A stretch of DNA of 34,554 bases, taken from the NCBI GenBank assembly GCA_031276435.1, contig JAISNB010000037.1, positions 1 through 34,554 on the forward strand. The letters run 5' to 3'. Position numbers and translations under genes: made by a program. Each line of letters starts with the position of its first letter. Within the stretch, counting starts at the first letter, position 1. This stretch comes from Burkholderiaceae bacterium. Lineage in GTDB: Bacteria > Pseudomonadota > Gammaproteobacteria > Burkholderiales > Burkholderiaceae_C. Below the pieces are notes generated by a model, which was given only the letters and a program-made list of their open reading frames with translations, was not told the origin of the DNA and ran no database searches. Positions 15,320 to 24,571 of this stretch are shown here, in pieces.

Positions 15320-16567
15320 ATGCGTGATCGTCGGCGCGTCGTCGTAACCGGTCTGGGCTGCGTCAGCCCCGTTGGCAATACCGTGTCCGAAAGCTGGGAC
15401 GCGGTGCTGGCTGGGCGCTCGGGCATCGACCTGATTACGCGCTTTGATGCCAGTCACTACGCCTGCCGCTTTGCTGGCGAGGTCAAGCAACTGGATCTGG
15501 CGCCGTACATCTCGGCCAAAGAGGCGCGGGGCATGGATACCTTCATCCACTATGGCATTGTGGCCGCGGCCCAGGCCATTGCGGACGCCAGCCTGCCCAG
15601 GGGCGATGCCTTGCATGAGGAGGCGGCCAACCGCGTCGCCTGCGTGATTGGCTCGGGCATCGGCGGTTTGCCGATGATCGAGGAAACCCACGCCGAATGC
15701 GTCAGTCGCGGCCCGCGCCGCATTTCTCCTTTTTTTGTCCCGGCCTCCATTGTGAACATGGTGGCGGGGCACATTTCCATCAAATACGGTTTCAAAGGCC
15801 CCAATCTCTGCATTGCCACGGCCTGCACCACAGGCTTGCACTGCATTGGCGCGGGCGGACGCCTGATCGAAACCGGCGATGCCGATGTGGTGATTGCCGG
15901 CGGCACCGAATCGACCATTTCGCCGCTGGGCGTCGGGGGCTTTGCCGCCATGCGCGCGCTGTCCACCCGCAACGACGATCCCAAGGCCGCGTCGCGCCCC
16001 TGGGACAAGGAGCGCGACGGCTTCGTGCTGGGCGAGGGCGCTGGCGTTCTGGTGCTCGAAGAGCTTGAGCACGCCCGGGCGCGCGGCGCCAGGATTTACG
16101 CCGAACTGGTCGGCTTTGGCATGAGCGCCGATGCCAGCCACGTGACGGCGCCCAACATGGACGGCCCGCGCCGCGCCATGCTGGCGGCCTTGCGCGACGC
16201 GCAAATCAACCGCGATCAGGTGGACTACCTCAACGCCCACGGTACTTCCACGCCGCTGGGCGATGTCAACGAGAGCAACGCCATCAAGGCCGCGCTGGGC
16301 GAACATGCGCGCAAGGTGGCCGTCAGTTCCACCAAATCCATGACCGGCCACCTGCTCGGTGGTGCCGGTGGCGTTGAAAGCGTGTTTACTGTGCTGGCCG
16401 TGCATCACCAGAAAGCGCCGCCAACCATCAACCTGCACAACCCGGATCCGGATTGCGATCTGGATTACTGCGCCAATGCCGCGCGCGACATGCGCATCGA
16501 CTTCGCGCTGAAAAATAATTTTGGCTTTGGTGGAACCAACGGCGCGTTGGTGTTCAAACGTTATTGA
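15320..16567 (+). CDS. fabF: 3-oxoacyl-ACP synthase II
   Basis: A 415-residue KASII. The Cys-His-His triad is C169 (TACTTG), H307 (NAHGTSTPLGD) and H344 (KSMTGHLLG), with the C-terminal NNFGFGGTNG. FabF elongates acyl-ACP and is the main condensing enzyme for unsaturated chains. The ATG is preceded by AAGGAGA (15307-15313). The 129-base gap after acpP holds no clear signal beyond this site. The stop overlaps the possible TTG start of the next gene. Confidence 0.96.
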   Translation: MRDRRRVVVTGLGCVSPVGNTVSESWDAVLAGRSGIDLITRFDASHYACRFAGEVKQLDLAPYISAKEARGMDTFIHYGIVAAAQAIADASLPRGDALHEEAANRVACVIGSGIGGLPMIEETHAECVSRGPRRISPFFVPASIVNMVAGHISIKYGFKGPNLCIATACTTGLHCIGAGGRLIETGDADVVIAGGTESTISPLGVGGFAAMRALSTRNDDPKAASRPWDKERDGFVLGEGAGVLVLEELEHARARGARIYAELVGFGMSADASHVTAPNMDGPRRAMLAALRDAQINRDQVDYLNAHGTSTPLGDVNESNAIKAALGEHARKVAVSSTKSMTGHLLGGAGGVESVFTVLAVHHQKAPPTINLHNPDPDCDLDYCANAARDMRIDFALKNNFGFGGTNGALVFKRY

Positions 16568-17115
16568 GCAGCGTAAATTCACCGGCAACCGGCCCGCGGC
16601 GGCTGCCCAATCGGCGCCCGGGCTTTGCCCTTGCGCTGGAGCATCCAGTGGGACGCGATCGCGGTTTGCTGTTTTTCCTTGTTGCGCTGTGGCTGGCGGG
16701 GTTTGTGGTGCTTCTTATCGGGTGGCTGGCGGGCGGCAAGGCGCCATCGGGCGGGCAGCAGTGGCGCAGCCTGGCCTGTCTGGTTTTGTGCGTGGCCGTT
16801 GGCGCTGGCCTGGCGGTGTTCTGGATCGGGCAGCAGCCCGCCGTGCTGCGTTTTGATGGGCAGACCTGGTTTGTGCGGCCCGCTGGCGTTGAGCCGGGGC
16901 ACGCGCTGGAGGCAACGCTGCTGGATGTGGGAGTGGTTCTGGATTGGCAAATTTATGCACTTTTGCAAGTCAGGCTGGCGTTGGGCAAGCGCGGGGTGGC
17001 AACCAGCGGCGGCGGGCGCTGGCTTTGGGTGAGCGCGCAAAAAAACAGCGGCGCCTCCTGGCACGCGCTGCGTTGTGCGCTATATTCGCGGCCCAGAACC
17101 GGCGAACCGGTATGA
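16564..17115 (+). CDS. Small two-TM membrane protein, YgfX-like
   Basis: A protein of up to 183 residues with two hydrophobic segments (about 34-56 and 70-88), a VLRFDGQTWFV strand region and a C-terminus with GRWLWVSAQKN then WHALRCALYSR. This layout (two helices, then a small cytoplasmic beta domain ending in W-x-x-LR) recalls YgfX/CptA; the match is by topology and C-terminal style only. The start is uncertain: TTG 16564 overlaps the fabF stop, and no ATG gives a better site. It lies between fabF and rpoE and is probably co-transcribed with both. Confidence 0.55.
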   Translation: MSSVNSPATGPRRLPNRRPGFALALEHPVGRDRGLLFFLVALWLAGFVVLLIGWLAGGKAPSGGQQWRSLACLVLCVAVGAGLAVFWIGQQPAVLRFDGQTWFVRPAGVEPGHALEATLLDVGVVLDWQIYALLQVRLALGKRGVATSGGGRWLWVSAQKNSGASWHALRCALYSRPRTGEPV

Positions 17116-17163
17116 GTTTTAGGGCTTCTTGCCATCTCCTGTGAGTTTTCGCGCCTGATTGTT

Positions 17164-17802
17164 GTGTCCAAATCCAAGAACACCGCCGCTTCGCCACCGC
17201 CGCACCCTGTTGCGGACGCGGTTCTGGTCGAGCGCGCCGTGGCTGGCGACCAGCGCGCCTATGAGTTGCTGGTCATCAAGTACCAGCGGCGCATCGAACG
17301 CCTGATTGCCAACATGGTGCGAGACACCAATTTGGTGCAGGACATTGCCCAGGAGACGTTTTTGCGCGCATGGCGGGCCTTGCACCAGTTCCGGGGCGAG
17401 GCGCAGTTCTACACGTGGCTGTACCGCATTGCGGTCAACACCGCAAAGCGCGCGCTGCTGGAAAAAAAACGCGATCCCGTTATCATCGAAGCGTCCATGC
17501 AAAACACGGACGACGATGAAACTTTGCATCGCGCAAATGAACTAACGACCGAAGCCACCCCTGAGTCGGAGTTGGCGGCCCGCGAGATCGTGGCGGCTGT
17601 CAACGCGGCCATGGAAGCCTTGCCGCAGGATTTGCGACAAGCGGTGACCTTGCGAGAGATTGAGGGTTTGAGTTACGAAGAAATTGCCGAGGCCATGGAC
17701 TGTCCCATTGGCACGGTGCGCTCCCGGATTTTCCGGGCGCGCGAGGCCATTTCCGCCAGGGTCAAGCCGCTGCTCAGCCATCAAGGCGGCAAACGCTGGT
17801 AA
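17164..17802 (+). CDS. rpoE: RNA polymerase sigma factor, sigma-E (ECF) type
   Basis: A 212-residue ECF sigma factor. Region 2 contains NLVQDIAQETFLRAWRAL (about 56-73); region 4 has the helix-turn-helix LSYEEIAEAMDCPIGTVRSR (about 176-195). The following genes encode the anti-sigma factor, its partner RseB and the MucD protease, so this is the envelope-stress sigma factor. GTG 17164 is the chosen start, with no clear Shine-Dalgarno. The GAACCGGCGAACCGG repeat 60 bases upstream is not a clear sigma-E promoter. Confidence 0.93.
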   Translation: MSKSKNTAASPPPHPVADAVLVERAVAGDQRAYELLVIKYQRRIERLIANMVRDTNLVQDIAQETFLRAWRALHQFRGEAQFYTWLYRIAVNTAKRALLEKKRDPVIIEASMQNTDDDETLHRANELTTEATPESELAAREIVAAVNAAMEALPQDLRQAVTLREIEGLSYEEIAEAMDCPIGTVRSRIFRAREAISARVKPLLSHQGGKRW

Positions 17803-17857
17803 AAGGTGGCCGCCAGTGGGCGCACACGGAAACACAAGATATCGAGCAAGGTGAGGC

Positions 17858-18529
17858 ATGAAACAGGTACAAGTGAGCAATCAGTCGGAGCCGGAGCCAG
17901 GGCGCCTGCCACCGGGGCAGGAGGTGCTGGAGTGCTTGTCGGCGTTCATGGATGGGCAGTCCAGCCCGGAAGATATGGATGCGCTTTGGCGTGATCTGGG
18001 CGACGCGAGGCTTCGCGAGGCGTGGGACACGTATCACCTGGTGGGCGATGTGCTGCGCGCGCAGCAGCCAGTGCAGGGCCTGGGCGATGCGCGCCTGCTG
18101 CCACGGCTGCGAGAGCAACTGGCGCAAGAGGCAAAGCCCCAAACGGCATGGCCCGCCGCCGCGCGACGCGCGTGGCCAGCCATTTTGGGCGACGGGCAAG
18201 AGGCGGCCAACGACGCGGTTTTCCGCTGGAAACTGGTGGCCGCTGTGGCCTCTTTCTTTGCCGTCGCGGTCATGGGATGGGCCGCGCTGGGCGGCGCTTT
18301 TGCGCCAGTGCCTGGGCCTGCTGAGGTGGTGCAAGGGCCTGTTGCTCCGGTCCGGCCGCTGCCGCAGCAGCAACAAATCATCGCCATGGATACCGATTCG
18401 GGCGCGACCATGCTGCGCGACGCCCGGCTTGACCAGTTGCTGGCCGCGCACCAGCAAGTCAGCGTGTCTGCGCTGGGCGCGACACCGGGTCTTTTGCGCA
18501 ACGCCACTTTCGAGGGAGCGGGCCGCTGA
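17858..18529 (+). CDS. rseA: Anti-sigma-E factor RseA
   Basis: A 223-residue single-span membrane protein. The N-terminal sigma-binding domain shows ECLSAFMDGQSSPEDMDAL (25-43) and a TYHLVGDVLR motif (58-67), as in RseA/MucA. One transmembrane helix is at about 125-147, and the periplasmic tail would be bound by RseB and cleaved by DegS-like proteases to release RpoE. It starts 55 bases after rpoE and ends overlapping rseB (TGATG at 18527-18531). Confidence 0.88.
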   Translation: MKQVQVSNQSEPEPGRLPPGQEVLECLSAFMDGQSSPEDMDALWRDLGDARLREAWDTYHLVGDVLRAQQPVQGLGDARLLPRLREQLAQEAKPQTAWPAAARRAWPAILGDGQEAANDAVFRWKLVAAVASFFAVAVMGWAALGGAFAPVPGPAEVVQGPVAPVRPLPQQQQIIAMDTDSGATMLRDARLDQLLAAHQQVSVSALGATPGLLRNATFEGAGR

Positions 18530-19644
18530 TGCTGGTTGGCAAAGCAGTGGCCAGATTCTGGCGCGCGCCTTGCGCGAAACGCGCGTCGACAGCGCCCGCG
18601 GCGGCAGGGTGCGGCTGGAGCGCCGCGCGGGGGGGGCGCCTCTTTCATGTGCTGGGCTGCGCCTTGATTGCCGTGGGCGCGGCGCACGCCCAGGGCACTG
18701 CAATGACCGCGCCACCAGCGCGGGCCGGGGAGCCAGAGCGCGGGACGGCCGAGTGGCTGATGCGCCTGCAACAGGCGGGGCGCAGTCCGCGCTACGCCGG
18801 AACGGTGGTGATCTCGTCGTCAACGGGTGCGCTGTCGTCGGCGCGCATTGTGCGCCTGAGCGAAGGGGACAAGCGCATCGAGCGGGTAGAAACACTCACC
18901 GGCGCGCCGCGCATCACTTACCGCTACAACGGCACTGTGACCAGTTTCTGGCCGCAAAGTGGCATCAAGCGCATCGAGCAACATGAACCGCACAGCGTTT
19001 TTCCCAACATGCTCCTGCCCGGGCTGGATACGCTGGCCTCTGCGTTCTACAGCGCCGCGCCGCATGGGCATGACCGGGTGGCGGGCTATAACGCCGATGT
19101 CGTGATCTTCAAACCCAAGGACGATCTGCGGTATGGCTACCGCATCTGGAGCGACCAGAAAACGGGCATGGCACTGAAGATGCAGACGATGGCTGCCGAC
19201 GGGCGGGTTTTGGAGCAGGTCGCGTTTTCAGAACTGACGTTCAACACGCCCGTCAGTTTTGCCGCGCTGCTGCGGGCCATGGAGCAATCCGCGGGCTATC
19301 GCGTGATGCGCTCCAACCGGGTGGAAAGCGCGGCGCAGGCCGAGGGGTGGACGCTGAGCGCGCCGGTGCCTGGTTTTCGGTCGCAAAGTTGCTATCGCTA
19401 CTCTGGGGAGGCGGGCGACGGGGTGCATTGGGTTTTTTCGGATGGCTTGGCCTCGGTTTCATTGTTCATGCAGCCCTACGACGCGAATGTGCACGTCAGC
19501 GAGGGCGAGGCCGCCAGTGGCGCGACGCACACACTGACGTTTCGGCTCAGCGATCCGCAGGAAGAGTGGTGGTTGACAGCCGTGGGCGAAGTGCCAGCGC
19601 AGACGCTGCGACTGTTCGCGCAGCGCATCCAGCGCATTCAGTGA
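18529..19644 (+). CDS. rseB: Sigma-E regulatory protein RseB/MucB
   Basis: A 371-residue periplasmic protein. A signal segment is at about 37-54 (LFHVLGCALIAVGAAHA); the first ~36 residues form an unusually long, basic lead, so the true start may be later. The body has the MucB/RseB pattern: YAGTVVISS, TYRYNGTVTSFWP and GYRIWSDQKTGMALKMQ in the lipid-binding half, then a smaller C-terminal domain. RseB shields RseA from proteolysis until it senses lipopolysaccharide or lipoprotein defects. Translation is coupled to rseA. No rseC gene follows; the protease gene does. Confidence 0.87.
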   Translation: MLVGKAVARFWRAPCAKRASTAPAAAGCGWSAARGGRLFHVLGCALIAVGAAHAQGTAMTAPPARAGEPERGTAEWLMRLQQAGRSPRYAGTVVISSSTGALSSARIVRLSEGDKRIERVETLTGAPRITYRYNGTVTSFWPQSGIKRIEQHEPHSVFPNMLLPGLDTLASAFYSAAPHGHDRVAGYNADVVIFKPKDDLRYGYRIWSDQKTGMALKMQTMAADGRVLEQVAFSELTFNTPVSFAALLRAMEQSAGYRVMRSNRVESAAQAEGWTLSAPVPGFRSQSCYRYSGEAGDGVHWVFSDGLASVSLFMQPYDANVHVSEGEAASGATHTLTFRLSDPQEEWWLTAVGEVPAQTLRLFAQRIQRIQ

Positions 19645-19721
19645 CGATTTTTGGTGGCTTGCTCCGCGTCGGGCGCGGGGCCGGTCTTGTTTTTGATTCC
19701 TTGAGATTTTTCGGAGGAAAT

Positions 19722-21263
19722 ATGAATTTCGAGTATGGAAATCGCCTTGTCAGGGCCATGGCGCTGGCTGGCTGCATGGCCGCCGCGCTGGGCAGTGGCC
19801 TAATGGCGCCCGCGGTGGCGCAAACGCCCGCGGCGGCGGCCAGTCAACCGCTGGTGCGCGGCCTGCCTGATTTCACCGAACTGGTCACGCAAGTGGGGCC
19901 AGCGGTGGTCAATATCCGGACGCTCGAGCGCATATCGGGCAGCAGCAGGCGCGGCGGCGGCAGCGGCGGCCCGCAGATGGACGAGGAAATGCAGGAGTTT
20001 TTCCGGCGCTTTTTTGGCGTGCCCATGCCGGAGACGCCGCGCGGCGCGCCCCGAAGCCAGGGCGGCGAGCCGGAGGAAGAAGAGCGCGAAGTGCCGCGCG
20101 GCGTAGGCTCGGGCTTCATCATCTCGGCCGATGGCTACATCATGACCAACGCCCACGTGGTCGAAGGCGCCGATTCCCTGCTGGTGACTTTGCCGGACAA
20201 GCGCGAATTCAAGGCGCGCATCATCGGTTCTGACAGGCGCTCCGACGTCGCGCTGGTCAAGGTGGACGCCACCGGACTGCCCACCGTGCACATTGGCGAT
20301 GTGAACAAGCTGCGCGTGGGCGAATGGGTGGTGGCCATTGGCTCGCCCTTCGGGCTTGACAGTTCGGTAACGGCTGGCATCGTCAGCGCCAAGCAGCGCG
20401 ACACGGGCGACTTTTTGCCGCTCATCCAGACTGACGTGGCCGTCAACCCAGGCAACTCCGGCGGCCCGTTGCTGAACATGCGCGGCGAAGTGGTGGGCAT
20501 CAACAGCCAGATCTATTCGCGTTCGGGCGGCTACATGGGCGTGTCGTTTGCCATTCCCATCGACGAGGCCATGCAGGTGAGCGAGCAACTGCGCGCCTCT
20601 GGCAAGGTCACGCGCGGGCGCATCGGCGTGCGCATCGATCAGGTCACCAAAGAGGTGGCCGACTCCATTGGCCTGGGCAAGGCGCGCGGCGCCATGGTGC
20701 GCTCGGTGGAAAGCGGCTCGCCAGCCGAAAAGGCGGGCGTTGAAGCGGGCGACATCATCATCCGTTTCGATGGCAAGCCGATCGAGAAAATGACCGATCT
20801 GCCGCGCCTGGTGGGCAACACCAAGCCGGGCACGCGCTCCACGCTGACCGTGTTCCGCCGTGGTGCCAGCCGCGATTTGGGCATTGTGATTGCCGAGATG
20901 GCAAGCGACGACGACGAATCGGGCAGCAAAAAGCCAGCGGCCTCTGAACCCAAACAACCGTCCAAAGCCACGCCGGGTGCCGAGTCGCTGGGCCTGACGC
21001 TCAGTGAATTGAGCAGCGCGCAAAAGAAAGAACTCAAGCTCAAGCACGGCGTGCGGGTAGACGCCGCCACCGACGCGGCGGCCAGGGCCGGTTTGCGCCG
21101 GGGCGACGTGATTTTGTCGGTGGGCAATGCCGAGGTCGGCAGCGTGAGTGACTTTGAGACGGCGCTCGCCAAGACCGAGCGCGGCAAAACCGTCACCCTG
21201 CTGGTCTTGCGCGGCGACATGGTGCAATACGTGCTGGTCCGGCGCGCGGCGGCGGCGCGTTGA
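19722..21263 (+). CDS. mucD: Periplasmic serine protease MucD/DegP-like
   Basis: A 513-residue S1C protease with a signal peptide ending AVAQ (about 34). The catalytic triad is H145 (TNAHVVEGA), D175 (RSDVALV) and S246 (NPGNSGGPL). Two PDZ domains follow (about 270-375 and 415-510), the DegP/MucD layout for quality control of unfolded envelope proteins. A loop of about 50 residues rich in Gly, Arg and Glu (72-125) matches the LA loop area. GGAGGAAA just ahead of ATG 19722 fixes the start. It completes the sigma-E module. Confidence 0.94.
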   Translation: MNFEYGNRLVRAMALAGCMAAALGSGLMAPAVAQTPAAAASQPLVRGLPDFTELVTQVGPAVVNIRTLERISGSSRRGGGSGGPQMDEEMQEFFRRFFGVPMPETPRGAPRSQGGEPEEEEREVPRGVGSGFIISADGYIMTNAHVVEGADSLLVTLPDKREFKARIIGSDRRSDVALVKVDATGLPTVHIGDVNKLRVGEWVVAIGSPFGLDSSVTAGIVSAKQRDTGDFLPLIQTDVAVNPGNSGGPLLNMRGEVVGINSQIYSRSGGYMGVSFAIPIDEAMQVSEQLRASGKVTRGRIGVRIDQVTKEVADSIGLGKARGAMVRSVESGSPAEKAGVEAGDIIIRFDGKPIEKMTDLPRLVGNTKPGTRSTLTVFRRGASRDLGIVIAEMASDDDESGSKKPAASEPKQPSKATPGAESLGLTLSELSSAQKKELKLKHGVRVDAATDAAARAGLRRGDVILSVGNAEVGSVSDFETALAKTERGKTVTLLVLRGDMVQYVLVRRAAAAR

Positions 21264-21281
21264 CGCGCGTTGAAAGCGCCT

Positions 21282-21322
21282 GATCGGGCGGGTTGGCTGC
21301 TGCCAATGCCGCCCGCCCGATC
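21282..21322 (+). terminator. Long GC-rich hairpin after mucD
   Basis: GATCGGGCGGG (21282-21292) and CCCGCCCGATC (21312-21322) are perfect 11-base complements; inside, TTGGC (21293-21297) pairs with GCCAA (21302-21306) around a 4-base loop. It starts 18 bases after the mucD stop. No T-run follows, so it may act as a weak terminator or 3'-end stabiliser of the rpoE-mucD message. Confidence 0.5.
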
Positions 21323-21430
21323 CCCAATAGCCGTCAAAGCTGTGGGGTTATTCAGGGTTTCATGCCGAGTGATCTGCGATCAGGCCCGATGCTTGCTTGG
21401 CCGGGGCCAGTCAGCCAAAAAACTTTCCCG

Positions 21431-21436
21431 TATAAT
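21431..21436 (+). promoter_or_regulatory. -10 element (TATAAT) in the mucD-lepA gap
   Basis: A perfect TATAAT preceded by CCCG, with no good -35 at 17 bases. A second candidate, TACAAT, is at 21650-21655. The gap 21264-21772 has no credible gene; it holds the hairpin after mucD, this promoter, small stems (for example GTTGC/GCAAC, 21587-21602) and a terminator-like hairpin before lepA. Confidence 0.45.
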
Positions 21437-21696
21437 CCGCGGCCTGAATGCACCTGGGTGGACATATAAGGTCGCCGTGATTTCACATGACGAACAGAAA
21501 GCTGTGTTTATCCCAAGTGTTTCCTGCCATCCGCAGGTTGTCCACTGTTGCGAAAAAGTCTGTTGACAAGATGTTGATAATTTTTTGTTGCCGACCTGCA
21601 ACGCATGCATTTTAATGGATCAGAACATGGCTGAAGCCGCCTTTTTCCATACAATGGGGGTTCCAACTTTCGCAGTTGCCAAAGATTGTTGGTTGA

Positions 21697-21727
21697 GGGC
21701 GCGTCTTTCCAGGGCGTGCCCTTTTTT
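21697..21727 (+). terminator. Terminator-like hairpin 46 bases before lepA
   Basis: GGGCGCG (21697-21703) pairs with CGTGCCC (21715-21721) using one G-U pair, and six T's follow (21722-21727). This is the form of an intrinsic terminator. Its place just ahead of the lepA start suggests either the end of a short non-coding transcript or an attenuator in the lepA leader. Confidence 0.5.
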
Positions 21728-21772
21728 CATGTGCCGAGTCAAGCAAACTCAATCAGTTAGCAGCTTCCGTTG

Positions 21773-23581
21773 ATGAATCACATCAGAAATTTTTCGATCA
21801 TTGCGCACATCGATCACGGCAAATCGACGCTGGCCGACCGCTTGATCCAGCGCTGCGGGGGACTCGCCGAGCGCGACATGCAGGCGCAGGTCCTGGACTC
21901 CATGGACATTGAAAAAGAGCGGGGGATAACTATCAAGGCGCAGACCGCCGCGCTGCAATACAAGGCGCGCGATGGCGAGGTTTACAACCTGAATCTCATC
22001 GACACGCCGGGCCATGTGGACTTCAGCTACGAGGTCTCGCGCTCGCTGTCGGCGTGCGAAGGCGCCCTGCTGGTGGTGGATGTGTCGCAGGGTGTCGAGG
22101 CGCAGACCGTGGCCAATTGCTACACCGCGCTGGATCTGGGGGTCGAGGTGCTGGCGGTGCTCAACAAGATGGATTTGCCGCAGGCAGATCCCGAGCGTGC
22201 CAAGGCCGAGATCGAGGAGGTCATCGGCATCGACGCCAGCGAGGCGCTCGCCATTTCCGCCAAGACCGGACTGGGCATCGACGACGTGCTGGAGCAAATC
22301 GTCGCCAGGGTGCCGCCGCCCAAAGGCAACGCCGACGCGCCGCTGCGCGCCATGATCATCGACTCGTGGTTCGATGCCTATGTGGGCGTGGTGATGCTGG
22401 TGCGCGTGGTGGACGGTTGCCTGCGCAAGGGCGAGCGCATCAAGCTCATGGCCACCGGCGCGGCCTACGAGGCGGGCCAGCTTGGCGTGTTCACGCCAGC
22501 CAACCAGCCGCGCGAGCGGTTGCGGGCGGGCGAAGTGGGCTACATCATTGCGGGCATCAAGGAACTCAAGGCCGCCAAGGTGGGCGACACGGTGACGCTG
22601 GAGAAAAAGCTGCCCAACAACCTGGGGCCGGCAACGCAGGCCTTGCCCGGCTTCAAGGAAGTGCAGGCGCAGGTGTTCGCGGGCCTGTATCCCACCGAGG
22701 CCAACCAGTACGAGCAGTTGCGCGACAGCTTGGAGAAGCTGCAACTCAACGATGCCAGCCTGCGTTTCGAGCCAGAGGTCTCGCAGGCGCTGGGCTTTGG
22801 CTTTCGCTGCGGTTTCCTGGGGCTGTTGCACATGGAAATCGTGCAGGAGCGGCTGGAGCGCGAGTTCGACCAGGACTTGATTACCACGGCGCCCAGCGTG
22901 GTCTATGAAGTGCTCAAGGGCGATGGCCAGGTGCTGCTGGTGGAAAACCCGTCCAAAATGCCCGATGCCGGGCAAATCCAGGAAATCCGCGAGCCTGTCG
23001 TGACCGTGCACCTGTACATGCCGCCAGACTGCGTGGGGCCGGTGATGACGCTGGCCAATCAGAAGCGGGGCGTACAGATCAACATGGCCTACCACGGTCG
23101 GCAGGTGATGCTGACCTACGAATTGCCGCTGGGCGAGATCGTGCTAGACTTTTTCGACAAGCTCAAAAGCGTCTCGCGCGGTTATGCCAGCATGGATTAC
23201 GAGTTCAAGGAGTACCGCGCTTCCGATGTGGTCAAGGTGGACATTTTGCTCAACGGCGAGCGCGTGGACGCGCTGTCCATCATCGTGCACCGCTCGCAGG
23301 CGCAGCCGCGGGGGCGCGCCGTGGCGGCCAGGATGCGCGAAATCATCAGCCGCCAGCAGTTCGACGTGGCCATCCAGGCGGCCATTGGCGCGCACATCAT
23401 CGCGCGCGAGAACATCAAGGCCCTGCGCAAAAACGTGCTGGCAAAATGCTATGGTGGCGACATCACGCGCAAGCGCAAGCTATTGGAAAAACAGAAGGCA
23501 GGCAAGAAGAGAATGAAGCAGATTGGTTCGGTCGAGGTGCCGCAAGAGGCATTTCTGGCGATATTGCAGGTGCAAGAGTGA
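21773..23581 (+). CDS. lepA: Elongation factor 4 (LepA)
   Basis: A 602-residue translational GTPase, standard LepA length. GTP-binding motifs: AHIDHGKST (11-19), ERGIT (49-53), DTPGH (77-81) and NKMD (131-134). The C-terminal half has the LepA-specific region ending KKRMKQIGSVEVPQEAFLAI. LepA/EF4 acts on stalled or back-translocated ribosomes and in ribosome assembly. ATG 21773 has no visible Shine-Dalgarno. The stop overlaps the lepB start (TGATG, 23579-23583). Confidence 0.96.
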   Translation: MNHIRNFSIIAHIDHGKSTLADRLIQRCGGLAERDMQAQVLDSMDIEKERGITIKAQTAALQYKARDGEVYNLNLIDTPGHVDFSYEVSRSLSACEGALLVVDVSQGVEAQTVANCYTALDLGVEVLAVLNKMDLPQADPERAKAEIEEVIGIDASEALAISAKTGLGIDDVLEQIVARVPPPKGNADAPLRAMIIDSWFDAYVGVVMLVRVVDGCLRKGERIKLMATGAAYEAGQLGVFTPANQPRERLRAGEVGYIIAGIKELKAAKVGDTVTLEKKLPNNLGPATQALPGFKEVQAQVFAGLYPTEANQYEQLRDSLEKLQLNDASLRFEPEVSQALGFGFRCGFLGLLHMEIVQERLEREFDQDLITTAPSVVYEVLKGDGQVLLVENPSKMPDAGQIQEIREPVVTVHLYMPPDCVGPVMTLANQKRGVQINMAYHGRQVMLTYELPLGEIVLDFFDKLKSVSRGYASMDYEFKEYRASDVVKVDILLNGERVDALSIIVHRSQAQPRGRAVAARMREIISRQQFDVAIQAAIGAHIIARENIKALRKNVLAKCYGGDITRKRKLLEKQKAGKKRMKQIGSVEVPQEAFLAILQVQE

Positions 23582-24549
23582 TGCCGACTCTGACCGCTTT
23601 GGTGCTGGCCGCTTTTGCGGCCTATTGCGTGGCGTGGTACTTCGGGGCCATCGCTGGCAATTTTGCGTTGCTGCTGCTGGCCGCTTCGGTGGTCACTGGC
23701 GCCTACTGGATTGCCGAGCGTCTTTATTTTTTGCCGCGGCGCAAACGGGCCGCCGATGAGGCGGTGCGGGCCATCGAGCAGCGCCAGCAAGAACTGGCCC
23801 GGCAGGGCATCGCGCAAACCGATACCGTGAGCCTGGATGCCGTGCGCCAGCGGCAAATGCTCCAGCCCTGGTGGCTGGACTGGACGGCGGGGCTGTTTCC
23901 CGTCATCGTCATTGTCTTTTTGCTGCGCTCGTTTGTGTTCGAGCCGTTCAAGATTCCGTCCGGCTCCATGATCCCGACTTTGCGGATCGGAGACCTGATT
24001 CTGGTGAACAAGTTCACCTACGGACTCAGGCTGCCCGTGCTCAACACGCGCCTCACGCAGGGCAGCCCCGTGCGGCGCGGGGACGTGGTGGTGTTCCACT
24101 ACCCGCCCCAGCCCAGTGTGGACTACATCAAGCGGGTCATTGGCCTGCCGGGCGATGAGGTGAGCTATCTGGACAAGAAGCTGGCCATTAACGGGCAAGT
24201 CGTCGATGTCAGGCAGGTCGGCGATTTCTTCGACGATTCATCGATGATGTACTTCAGGCAGTTCGAGGAAAAACTGGGCGCCAAAAGCCACAGCGTCATC
24301 GTAGACGAGCGCCGCCCGGCTTACGTGATCGGCGTGGCCGAATTTGCGGGGCGCGACAACTGCCGCTACAGTGTCGAAGGGGTGACCTGCCGCGTCCCCG
24401 AGGGGCAGTACTTCATGATGGGCGACAATCGCGACAGGTCAGAGGATTCACGCTACTGGGGCTTCGTGCCCGACGAGAACATCGTGGGCAAGGCCTTTTT
24501 CGTCTGGATGAATTTTGGCGATCTGAAACGCATTGGTTCATTCAATTGA
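23581..24549 (+). CDS. lepB: Signal peptidase I
   Basis: A 322-residue inner-membrane protease. Hydrophobic segments at about 4-22 and 27-48 and a third at 104-120 precede the catalytic motif PSGSMIPTL (S129), followed by DYIKRVIGLPGD with the lysine base K184 and MGDNRDRSEDSRYWGFV near the end. LepB removes signal peptides from exported proteins, including those encoded in this window. It overlaps lepA by one base and is probably translationally coupled to it. Confidence 0.95.
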   Translation: MPTLTALVLAAFAAYCVAWYFGAIAGNFALLLLAASVVTGAYWIAERLYFLPRRKRAADEAVRAIEQRQQELARQGIAQTDTVSLDAVRQRQMLQPWWLDWTAGLFPVIVIVFLLRSFVFEPFKIPSGSMIPTLRIGDLILVNKFTYGLRLPVLNTRLTQGSPVRRGDVVVFHYPPQPSVDYIKRVIGLPGDEVSYLDKKLAINGQVVDVRQVGDFFDDSSMMYFRQFEEKLGAKSHSVIVDERRPAYVIGVAEFAGRDNCRYSVEGVTCRVPEGQYFMMGDNRDRSEDSRYWGFVPDENIVGKAFFVWMNFGDLKRIGSFN

Positions 24550-24571
24550 TACTTCAAGAGGGGTTTGTGAC

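Noticed and set aside
21500..21602. DnaA-box-like strings (TTATCCCAAG, TTGTCCACTG, TGTTGATAA) suggesting an origin
   Set aside because: None matches the DnaA consensus well, spacing is irregular, and no dnaA, dnaN or gyrB gene is near.
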